Of a stretch of 64,000 nt of DNA, positions 8,219-18,065 are shown piece by piece. Source of the stretch: Candidatus Sulfopaludibacter sp. SbA3 (GTDB lineage Bacteria > Acidobacteriota > Terriglobia > Bryobacterales > Bryobacteraceae); NCBI GenBank assembly GCA_945890485.1, contig CAMDCN010000005.1:1-64000 (forward strand), in the 5' to 3' direction. A program made the translations under genes and the position numbers. Under the pieces are notes generated by a model, which was not told the origin of the DNA, made no database searches, and saw only the letters and a list, made by a program, of their open reading frames with translations. Position 1 is the stretch's first letter. Each line of letters opens with the position of its first letter.

Positions 8219-8269
8219 TTCCCAAGCTGGACGTCGTGGGTTCGAATCCCATCTCCCGCTCCATTTAGA
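8219..8269 (+). repeat. Attachment-site copy 2: 3' half of tRNA-Gly(CCC)
   Basis: This is the second identical copy of the 51-bp tRNA-Gly fragment, with CCA at 8261-8263. It ends element B; the next gene is chromosomal-type arsC 46 bp further on. The intact tRNA-Gly gene is not in this window. By the usual geometry it would lie left of element A. Confidence 0.88.
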
Positions 8270-8295
8270 CCGTTTCGCACGCACGGCCGCCACAC

Positions 8296-8316
8296 AGCAA
8301 GGCTAGGTTCCTTGCT
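8296..8316 (-). terminator. Hairpin just after arsC
   Basis: AGCAAGG (8296-8302) and CCTTGCT (8310-8316) form a 7-bp stem with a 7-nt loop directly at the arsC stop codon. No T-run follows, so this is at best a weak or factor-assisted terminator. Confidence 0.35.
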
Positions 8317-8729
8317 TACGCTTTCCTCCCGAATTCGCGCACCAATACAAGAAGTTCATCCCGAATCCGGCGAAACGCCGCTCGCCTTTCCTCTTCGCTT
8401 CCCGTCACTGCCGCCGGATCTTCGAGCCCCCAATGAATTCTCCGCGTTGCAGCGGGAAAAACCGGACAAGACTCTTTAGCGTTGTCACACACCGTCACGA
8501 CATACGCAAACTCCTGCCCCAGAAACTCATCGATCGTCTTCGACCGGTGCGTCGACAGGTCGATTCCTATCTCCGCCATCACGGCAACAGCCTCCGGTCT
8601 GACGAATGTAGCCCGTGTGCCCGCGCTAAACACGTCGAATCGGTCGCCCACCTCACTACGAAACAGGCCCTCGCCCATCTGGCTCCGGGCCGAATTCGCC
8701 GTGCACAAAACTAAAATCTTCGGCTTCAT
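8316..8729 (-). CDS. arsC: Arsenate reductase, thioredoxin-coupled low-molecular-weight phosphatase type
   Basis: This 137-residue protein is the usual length for the family. It reduces arsenate to arsenite in the cytoplasm. The P-loop is C9-TANSA-R15. The two resolving cysteines, C81 and C88 (VCDNAKESC), sit where the Staphylococcus-type enzyme has C82 and C89, so the triple-cysteine relay looks complete. It is the last gene of the arsR-led minus-strand group, six bases after the secreted paralogue. The product would feed the Acr3 exporter encoded divergently. Confidence 0.93.
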   Translation of the reverse strand: MKPKILVLCTANSARSQMGEGLFRSEVGDRFDVFSAGTRATFVRPEAVAVMAEIGIDLSTHRSKTIDEFLGQEFAYVVTVCDNAKESCPVFPAATRRIHWGLEDPAAVTGSEEERRAAFRRIRDELLVLVREFGRKA

Positions 8730-8735
8730 ACAGGC

Positions 8736-9224
8736 CTATAGCTTCTTGCGGATCGCCGTCTCGTAGTACTCGCGGAATCGCTTCTGGATGTCATCCCGCA
8801 CGGTGCGGAACACTGCCAATTTCTCCGTATCGGTCCCGGTAGCCTTCGCCGGGTCGGGAAATCCGATATGTACGCGCTTGCCCACCTTACCCGTAAAGTT
8901 GGGACAGTTTTTATCGGCGTCGTCGCAAACCGTGATCACGAAATCGAACGATTGCCCTGTGAACTGGTTCACCTTCTTCGGATATCCGCTGGAGATGTCC
9001 ACGCCAACTTCCTTCATCGATTGGATCGCGAACGGGTTCACGCGCGGCGAGGGGTTGGTGCCCGCGGAAAATACCGCCAAGCGGCTGTCCCACGACTGCA
9101 GGAAACCCGCCGACATTTGGCTGCGGGCCGAATTGCCCGTGCACAAAATCAGCACGCGAGCTTTTGGCGGCGCCTCGGCCAAGGCAAATGACGAAACAAG
9201 CAGGAAACTAACTAAGAATTTCAT
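8736..9224 (-). CDS. ArsC-like low-molecular-weight phosphatase with a signal peptide
   Basis: This 162-residue protein starts at an ATG that overlaps the arsR stop (ATGA) and has CAGGAG upstream. Residues 1-16 (MKFLVSFLLVSSFALA) are a clear export signal. The rest matches ArsC: C28-TGNSA-R34 and VCDDADKNC with both resolving cysteines. All three catalytic cysteines are therefore kept in a protein that appears to be exported, which is unusual because the known relay depends on cytoplasmic thioredoxin. It could be a periplasmic arsenate reductase using another thiol donor, or a phosphatase. A longer reading upstream is unlikely because it would run inside arsR. Confidence 0.85.
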   Translation of the reverse strand: MKFLVSFLLVSSFALAEAPPKARVLILCTGNSARSQMSAGFLQSWDSRLAVFSAGTNPSPRVNPFAIQSMKEVGVDISSGYPKKVNQFTGQSFDFVITVCDDADKNCPNFTGKVGKRVHIGFPDPAKATGTDTEKLAVFRTVRDDIQKRFREYYETAIRKKL

Positions 9225-9580
9225 CTGGACTCCTGACGGCAGATTTTGAAAACGCTCTCCGCTTCGACGACATGCGTCTTCGCGCAGCATTGGGAAAACA
9301 AGAAAGCCAATAGGTCTTCAAGCACCTTCGGGTTCGCCGTGTAACGCAAAAACGTTCCTTCGCGTTGGACATGCACCAAGTCTTCAATTTTGAGCTTCTC
9401 AAGATGGTGCGACACCGTGGATGGCTGCATCCCCAACTCATTCTGGATTTCGCCCGCCACCATCCCGCCCGGATGCGCCCGCAGCAAATGGTAAATGATC
9501 CGCAGACGGGGCTCCGTCCCTAGCGCCGCCAAAATATCGGCGAACTTCACGAAATCGATGCTCTGCTCTCTTGGCGGCAA
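9221..9580 (-). CDS. arsR: ArsR-family repressor of the arsenic genes
   Basis: This winged-helix repressor would release DNA on binding arsenite. The HTH region (VAGEIQNELGMQPSTVSHHLEKL) and the wing (EDLVHVQREGTFLRY) are clear. The classic ELCVCDL metal motif is absent; a C-terminal cysteine pair (SQCCAKTH) is the likely sensor. A TTG at 9580 was chosen because AAAGGG lies six bases before it. A TTG at 9610 is also open but has no ribosome-binding site and would leave only 28 bp to the divergent acr3. Its stop overlaps the start of the next gene. Confidence 0.88.
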   Translation of the reverse strand: MPPREQSIDFVKFADILAALGTEPRLRIIYHLLRAHPGGMVAGEIQNELGMQPSTVSHHLEKLKIEDLVHVQREGTFLRYTANPKVLEDLLAFLFSQCCAKTHVVEAESVFKICRQESR

Positions 9581-9638
9581 TCGTGTCCCTTTGGTACTTT
9601 GATATTTCAACTATAATCGAAACAAGGCGAAAGTCAAG
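9581..9638. promoter_or_regulatory. Divergent arsR/acr3 promoter-operator region
   Basis: The gap contains a perfect TATAAT at 9612-9617 for acr3, with a TTGGTA 15 bp upstream. It is inside an A+T-rich, imperfectly palindromic stretch (TTTGATATTTCA...ATCGAAA). An ArsR operator here would control both directions; this is inferred from position. Confidence 0.5.
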
Positions 9639-10685
9639 ATGAACCTCTTTGAACGATATCTGACCCTCTGGGTGGCCCTCTGCATGGGCCTCGGAATCCT
9701 ATTGGGCAAGCTTGCGCCGGGGACGGTCGACTGGCTCCGGAGGTTAGAGATTGGAGAAGGAAGCCAGATCAACGGTCCCATCGCCGTGCTCATCTGGCTG
9801 ATGATCGTGCCGATGATGATGAAAGTGGACTTCGCCGCCATTCGTCGCGTCGGGGAGCGGCCTCGCGGTTTACTGATCACCCTGTTCGTCAATTGGGTCG
9901 TAAAGCCTTTTACCATGGCCTTCCTGGCCTGGGTCTTTTTCCGTTTCGTTTTCGCCGCATGGATCACTGAGGCAGAGGCCTCCCAGTACATTGCCGGCTG
10001 CATTATCCTCGCGGCCGCTCCCTGCAGCGCGATGGTGTTCGTGTGGAGCTACCTTACCGAAGGGGATGCCGCCTATACCCTGGTACAGGTCTCGGTCAAT
10101 GACCTCCTGATGCTGGCCCTCTTCGCGCCCATTATCCGGTACCTGGTCAGCGGCGCGGCCTCGCTCGAAGTACCGTGGCAAATTCTGGTCTATTCCGTCA
10201 TTGTCTTCATCGTGATCCCCCTCGTCGCCGGAGTCCTGCTGCGGAACTGGTTTGTGTCGCGACGCGGTCTCACCTGGTTTGATGAGACTCTGATGCCGCG
10301 GTTCGCCCCGGTCAGCATGGCCGCCCTGCTGCTCACTCTCGTCCTCATCTTCGGGTTCCAGGCCGACAACATTACCGGAAAGTTCAGTCACGTTCTGTTG
10401 ATCGCGGTTCCCATTTTGCTACAGGTCTACTTCATCTTCGCGCTAGGCTACGGGTTGATGGTGTGGTTCAAAGTTCAATACAACGTGGCGGCGCCGGGGT
10501 CGTTGATTGGCGCTAGCAACTTCTTTGAGATCGCCCTGGCTACCGCCATCGCCCTCTTCGGCCCGGAGTCGGGCGCCGCGCTGGCGACCGTTGTCGGTGT
10601 TTTGATTGAGGTTCCAGTTATGCTTTCCATTTGCGTGATGTGCAATCGAACACGGCACTGGTTCCCGGATTACCAAAGCGAATAG
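9639..10685 (+). CDS. acr3: Arsenite efflux permease, ACR3 family
   Basis: This 348-residue inner-membrane protein has about ten hydrophobic segments and exports arsenite. The conserved AAPCSAMVFVWS segment, with the family's essential cysteine, lies near residues 125-136. Other family features are WLMIVPMMMKVDF in the second helix and a C-terminal NNFE-like segment (ASNFFEIALATAI). It is divergent from arsR and shares its short control region. An AAGG lies 13 bases before the ATG. OsmC and pirin genes follow on the same strand with gaps of 7 and 25 bp. Confidence 0.95.
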   Translation: MNLFERYLTLWVALCMGLGILLGKLAPGTVDWLRRLEIGEGSQINGPIAVLIWLMIVPMMMKVDFAAIRRVGERPRGLLITLFVNWVVKPFTMAFLAWVFFRFVFAAWITEAEASQYIAGCIILAAAPCSAMVFVWSYLTEGDAAYTLVQVSVNDLLMLALFAPIIRYLVSGAASLEVPWQILVYSVIVFIVIPLVAGVLLRNWFVSRRGLTWFDETLMPRFAPVSMAALLLTLVLIFGFQADNITGKFSHVLLIAVPILLQVYFIFALGYGLMVWFKVQYNVAAPGSLIGASNFFEIALATAIALFGPESGAALATVVGVLIEVPVMLSICVMCNRTRHWFPDYQSE

Positions 10686-10692
10686 TGCAACC

Positions 10693-11103
10693 ATGATCCC
10701 CTTACTCGAATACAGCGTCACCGCGCGGCGCATCAGCCCTGACGAAAGCCGGGCCAACTGCAAAGAGTCCGAGCTCATTCTCGACACCGCGCTCGCCGGC
10801 CGGCGCGACGCGTTTAACCCCGCCGAACTCTTCCTCGCCTCCATCGCCGCCTGCATGTTGAAGGGCATCGAACGCGTAGCGCCGATGCTCCAGTTCTCCT
10901 TCCGTGGCGTCACCGTTCGTCTGCACGGCATACGCCAGGACAAACCACCGAAGATGCTGCGCGTCGATTACGAAATTACGGTGGAAACAGACGAGCCGGA
11001 CCGTCGGCTCGAGCTCCTCCACGAAAACATCCGCAAGTTCGGAACAATCTCGAACACTGTGGCCGCGGCCTGCATCCTAGAAGGGAAAATTATTCGCAAG
11101 TAG
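10693..11103 (+). CDS. OsmC family protein
   Basis: This 136-residue protein of the OsmC/Ohr fold is a cytoplasmic thiol peroxidase-like family. The conserved helix NPAELFLASIAACMLKGIERVA carries one cysteine. The second conserved cysteine is in AACILEGKI near the C-terminus. It starts seven bases after acr3, so the two are probably cotranscribed. Its role may be defence against oxidative by-products of metalloid stress. That role is inferred from context. Confidence 0.85.
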   Translation: MIPLLEYSVTARRISPDESRANCKESELILDTALAGRRDAFNPAELFLASIAACMLKGIERVAPMLQFSFRGVTVRLHGIRQDKPPKMLRVDYEITVETDEPDRRLELLHENIRKFGTISNTVAAACILEGKIIRK

Positions 11104-11128
11104 GGCCGTCTAGGCCCGCAAGGAGACG

Positions 11129-12001
11129 ATGATCGTGGAGAAGAAAACGCTTCTGAGTCAACATGCCTTCGGTTCGCAGCATTGGGTCGGCGACGGGTTC
11201 CCCGTCCGCAACCTGTTCCCGTCGAATGGGGTCGCTGACGAGATCAACCCCTTCCTCATGCTGGACTACGCCGGCCCTGCCCACTTCCCGCCGTCGGATC
11301 AGCCCCGCGGCGTCGAGGAGCATCCTCATCGCGGCTTCGAAACCGTCACCATCGCCTATCAAGGCTCCGTCGACCATCGCGACTCCGCAGGCAACGCGGG
11401 CACCATTCACCCCGGCGACGTCCAATGGATGACTGCCGCCTCCGGTGTCGTTCACGAAGAAAAGCACGGCCGCGAATTCACCGCCACTGGCGGGACGTTC
11501 GAAATGGTCCAACTTTGGGTGAATTTGCCAGCGGTCGTCAAGATGACCCCGCCCCGCTATCAGAGCATCACGAGCGCCGAGATTCCGTCGGTCGACCTAG
11601 CCCACGGCGTGGTCGCCCGCGTCATCGCCGGCGAACTCAGCGGAGCACACGGCCCAGCCAAAACCTTCACTCCCATCACGCTCGTCGATCTCCGCCTTGC
11701 CGCCGGAAGCCGCGCCACGCTGGAACTGCCCGCCGGCCAGAACCTCGGCGTCGTCCTGCTCCGTGGAGAGGTCTCCGTCCAGGGCCAGCCGATGAGCGGC
11801 GAAGCGCAGATCGCCCTGCTTAGCCCTTCCGGGCAAGCGCTCGAACTGGGCGCCGAAACCGACTCCCTTGTGCTCCTGCTCGGCGGCGAACCGATCAACG
11901 AGCCCGTCGCCAGCTATGGCCCGTTCGTCATGAACACGCAGGACGAAATTCGCCAAGCGGTTGCCGACTATCGGGCCGGACGCATGGGTTCGCTAAGCTG
12001 A
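11129..12001 (+). CDS. Pirin family bicupin
   Basis: This 290-residue protein has the pirin N-terminal cupin with the metal-binding cluster EEHPHRGFETVT (around residues 63-74) and DVQWMTAASGVVHEE further on. The C-terminal cupin is about residues 170-270. An AAGGAG lies four bases before the ATG. Bacterial pirins include quercetinase-like YhaK and redox-sensing members; the substrate here is unknown. It ends the acr3-osmC-pirin run and overlaps the convergent DUF2892 gene by nine bases. Confidence 0.9.
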   Translation: MIVEKKTLLSQHAFGSQHWVGDGFPVRNLFPSNGVADEINPFLMLDYAGPAHFPPSDQPRGVEEHPHRGFETVTIAYQGSVDHRDSAGNAGTIHPGDVQWMTAASGVVHEEKHGREFTATGGTFEMVQLWVNLPAVVKMTPPRYQSITSAEIPSVDLAHGVVARVIAGELSGAHGPAKTFTPITLVDLRLAAGSRATLELPAGQNLGVVLLRGEVSVQGQPMSGEAQIALLSPSGQALELGAETDSLVLLLGGEPINEPVASYGPFVMNTQDEIRQAVADYRAGRMGSLS

Positions 12002-12184
12002 TCGGACGCCGATCTTTTTCAAGATCGTAATCATCGGGCACCAGTTGGAAAACGCCGACTGGAACAGGTTCAGCCCAATGAAAATCGTGAAGTAGATCCA
12101 GCGTGGATCCACATAGTGGCTCAGCGCGAGGCTGACGAGAATCAGCGCCCCGGCAATCATTCTTAGGTAACGGTCAACAGTCAT
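11993..12184 (-). CDS. DUF2892 (YgaP-like transmembrane) protein
   Basis: This 63-residue protein has two predicted membrane helices (about residues 8-22 and 28-45) and the family segment FSNWCPMITILKKIGV. GAGGAG precedes the ATG. It lies two bases downstream of the RND pump gene and is probably the last gene of that operon. DUF2892 proteins are often linked to sulfur or metal stress genes, but no function is established. Confidence 0.85.
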   Translation of the reverse strand: MTVDRYLRMIAGALILVSLALSHYVDPRWIYFTIFIGLNLFQSAFSNWCPMITILKKIGVRSA

Positions 12185-12186
12185 GG

Positions 12187-15338
<3,152 letters not shown>

Positions 15339-15342
<4 letters not shown>

Positions 15343-16493
15343 GGACGCACCTCCACCGGCGCACCATCCGCCAAGCCAGCCGGCCGCTGCAGAATCAACC
15401 GGTCCCCGGCCCGCAGCCCGGAAAGAATCTCCACCATGTCTTCCCGCGAAGCGCCCAGACTCACGAGCCGCGCACGCGCATATCCACTCTCTTCCACCAT
15501 CACGGATTGCAGTTGCCCCTGCGCCAGAACGGCTCCCCGAGGCACCGCCAACACCTGTCGCTGGCCTGTCGCGAATCGCGCCCGGCCGAACAAGCCGCCC
15601 CGCAACGCCGGATGCGCCGGCAAGTCGATCTTGGCCAAAAAGGCCCGCGACCCTGGGTCAACAGACGGAGCAATTTCCACGACCCGTCCCGTCATCGGCG
15701 TATCGATGGCATCAATCGTCACACTGATTGACGCCCCCTGCTTCACCGCGGACAGTCTGCTCTCTTCCACGCTCGCTTCCAGGCGATACGTCCCCGCCTG
15801 TTCCAAGTCCACTAGCGGCGCGCCCGGCGCCGCCAATGCCCCCGGCTCCACCCGTCGCGCAATCACCATTCCAGAAAACGGCGCCTTTACCTCGGAATAG
15901 CCTCGCGCGATCGAAGCCTGTTGCACCGCCTGTTCTGCCTGCCGGATCTTATCGTTGATCTGATTCCGCCTCGCCCGCGCCATCGACACCGCCGCTTCGT
16001 GTACCTTCACGCGCGAAGTGAACTCATCGAATTCCTGCGCCGAAAGCGAACGCTTATCAAACAGCTCCTTCATCCGCCGCAGTGTCGATTGCGCCAGTTC
16101 CAACTGCGCCTGCGCGGAGACGATTGCGCTATCGGCTTCCGGAATCGCGCTCTTGGCTTCGTCCAATCCCGCCTGCGCCTGCCGCTGGCCCGTCTCCAGG
16201 TCCCGCGAATCCACGGTCACCAGCGTTTGCCCCGCAGCCACCCGGTCGCCCGCCTGCACCCGGACCTCCAGCACCGTTCCCATCACGCGGCTCGATAGCG
16301 TCGTCGATGTCCGCGCGCGCACCGTGCCCACCGCCTCAAAGCTGTCCGGCCACTCGGTCATAGCCAGCGACGTAACGGTCACGGGTACCTTGGCAGCCGG
16401 AGCGGTCTTGGCCGCCTCCGGCGCATGCTTGCCGCCGCAAGCGCTCAGCGCCACCAGGGCCACCGGCAGTAGAGCAAGTTTATTGAAGAACAT
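15339..16493 (-). CDS. RND periplasmic adaptor (membrane fusion) lipoprotein
   Basis: This 384-residue protein starts at an ATG with GGAG upstream; a longer open frame exists but has no export signal. Residues 1-19 form a lipoprotein signal ending LVALSACGG. It is followed by the barrel-sandwich region ([18 protein letters not shown]), a coiled-coil hairpin (about residues 100-190) and the second half motif [18 protein letters not shown]. It links the pump to the TolC-like channel. It overlaps the TolC gene by 14 bases and the pump gene by four. Confidence 0.92.
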
Positions 16494-17811
16494 TCGAATC
16501 TCCAGAAAGGGTGCCCGCGGCAAGCTGAACAGCAACAGCCGCCAGGCGATGATCGTAGATCGCGGCAATGCGCCGCGTTGTGGCGTCGAGCAAAGCAGTC
16601 TCTGTACGCAGCAGATCCGTGACCGTCGCCAGTCCGGCCTCATAGCGGTTCTTGGTGATTCGCAAGCTCTCTTCCGCTTGCGCCACGGTCGCCGTCGCCA
16701 CCTCGATCCGTTGCTGCGCCGCAGTGAACGCCGCCTGCGATTGCCGCAGTTCCAGGTTCACCCCGGCCTGCGTCTCTCGCTCATTTGCTTTCGATTTCAC
16801 GAGCGCCTGGGCCGACTCGTCCATCCGCGCTCGGTTCGCAAACCCGTCGAACAGATTCCACCGCAACCCCACGCCGAAGTACCAGTTGGTGCCGCCTTGG
16901 TTCACGAACCGTCCCCGATCGGCCTCGAACGCCGCCCGCCCGGTGATTTGCGGATACAGCGCTGACCGAGCCCCAGCTACCTGCGACTCTGCTAACTCCC
17001 GCGCCAACCCGGCCTGCCGTAACTCCGGACGTTCGATCGTCGAACTCACTGTGGGAGCCGCCGGGGCCGCGGTCAGCGGCGTCGACAGCGAAACGACTTC
17101 GTCGAGCGGCTGCCCCAACGCCTCGTTCAATGCCGCCCGTGCGATATCCACTCCCGATTGCCGCTGAATCTGTTGCTCCCGCATTGCTGCCAAGTGAACC
17201 CTAATGGAGAGCACATCCGCATCCGTCGATAGGCCGGCTGAACGAACCGCCTCGGCCCGCGCCAAGTCGGCTTCCGCTGACTGCACCGCCTGTTGCGCCG
17301 CCTTCAGAAACTGCTCCGCCAACGTCACCGTGTGATAGGCACGAGCCACCTTCGCAATGAGTTGCATTTTTGTGTGCCGCTCCTGCTCCGCGGAAAGCTT
17401 CTCGCCAAGCTGCGCCGATTTCACCCCGGAACGTACGCCGCCGAAGTCGTAGAGCACCTGGTCAACGCTGACCAGCGATTGGAAATTGTTGACGAACCCC
17501 GGCCGGTTCAGCGCGTCGATCGCGAAGTTGGCTGCCGAAAATCGCCGCTGCGTCAACAGCATCGAGAACGCGAACACCGGATTATTCGATGTCTGGAACG
17601 ACTCGGCGTAGTTCACTTTGGGCAGGTAGCCGGAGCGCGCCTGCGCCGTCCGGGCCACGGCGGCGCCGGTCTGCGCCTTCGCCGCATCCATCGACGGGTG
17701 CTGAGCCAAGGCTTTGGCGACCGCCTCGGGCAAGGTGAGTCCTTCAGCGCGCAAGGGAGAGGCGATCACCCACAGGGCAAGTAGGGGAATGGGAAGCAGG
17801 TTTCTGGTCAC
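16480..17811 (-). CDS. TolC family outer-membrane efflux channel
   Basis: A protein of about 443 residues with two copies of the outer-membrane efflux (OEP) repeat, for example YLPKVNYAESFQTSN and YPQITGRAAFEADRG, and long helical stretches. A signal peptide (LLPIPLLALWVIASPLRA) follows closely after a GTG at 17811, which was chosen as the start. A TTG at 17850 is also open but neither has a good ribosome-binding site. It is the first gene of the tripartite efflux operon. Confidence 0.9.
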   Translation of the reverse strand: MTRNLLPIPLLALWVIASPLRAEGLTLPEAVAKALAQHPSMDAAKAQTGAAVARTAQARSGYLPKVNYAESFQTSNNPVFAFSMLLTQRRFSAANFAIDALNRPGFVNNFQSLVSVDQVLYDFGGVRSGVKSAQLGEKLSAEQERHTKMQLIAKVARAYHTVTLAEQFLKAAQQAVQSAEADLARAEAVRSAGLSTDADVLSIRVHLAAMREQQIQRQSGVDIARAALNEALGQPLDEVVSLSTPLTAAPAAPTVSSTIERPELRQAGLARELAESQVAGARSALYPQITGRAAFEADRGRFVNQGGTNWYFGVGLRWNLFDGFANRARMDESAQALVKSKANERETQAGVNLELRQSQAAFTAAQQRIEVATATVAQAEESLRITKNRYEAGLATVTDLLRTETALLDATTRRIAAIYDHRLAAVAVQLAAGTLSGDSNVLQ

Positions 17812-17900
17812 GTCGATTGAAAGGATACGTTTTGCGGCAAAAAGTGACAAGGGTAATTTCCGTCGCTGAGGACGAGGCGATGCGGTATACTAAAGGGATT

Positions 17901-17978
17901 CGGGCCGTAGCGCAGCCTGGCTAGCGCGCTTGCTTGGGGTGCAAGAGGTCGCGAGTTCGAATCTCGCCGGCCCGACCA
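17901..17978 (+). tRNA. tRNA-Pro (anticodon GGG)
   Basis: A 78-nt cloverleaf includes an encoded CCA. The acceptor strands CGGGCCG and CGGCCCG pair fully. The anticodon stem CTTGC/GCAAG encloses TTGGGGT, giving anticodon GGG. The T-arm is GCGAG-TTCGAAT-CTCGC. Confidence 0.97.
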
Positions 17979-17992
17979 TTTCCGACCCCACC

Positions 17993-18020
17993 ATAACCAA
18001 CCTTTCCGGTTGGTTATTTG
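17993..18020 (+). terminator. Terminator of tRNA-Pro
   Basis: ATAACCAACC (17993-18002) and GGTTGGTTAT (18008-18017) form a perfect 10-bp stem with a 5-nt loop, followed by a T-rich tail (TTGTTTTGG). It lies 15 bp after the tRNA end. Confidence 0.8.
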
Positions 18021-18065
18021 TTTTGGCGCTGATAGAGTGGAAAGCACCCCGTCAGGAGTAGCCCC

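Larger units (their letters stand above)
2374..8269. mobile_element. Element B: complete ~5.9-kb integrated element with TOTE primase-helicase, AlbA_2 ATPase and RepA
   Basis: The element is bounded by two identical 51-bp tRNA-Gly 3' fragments. It carries a primase-helicase and an AlbA_2 ATPase on the plus strand and a convergent RepA-like gene on the minus strand. A 20-bp motif occurs exactly, in opposite orientation, 115 bp inside the left att copy and 99 bp inside the right one. No integrase, relaxase or structural gene is recognisable, so movement would need functions supplied in trans. The arsenic gene region starts just after the right att copy. Confidence 0.8.
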
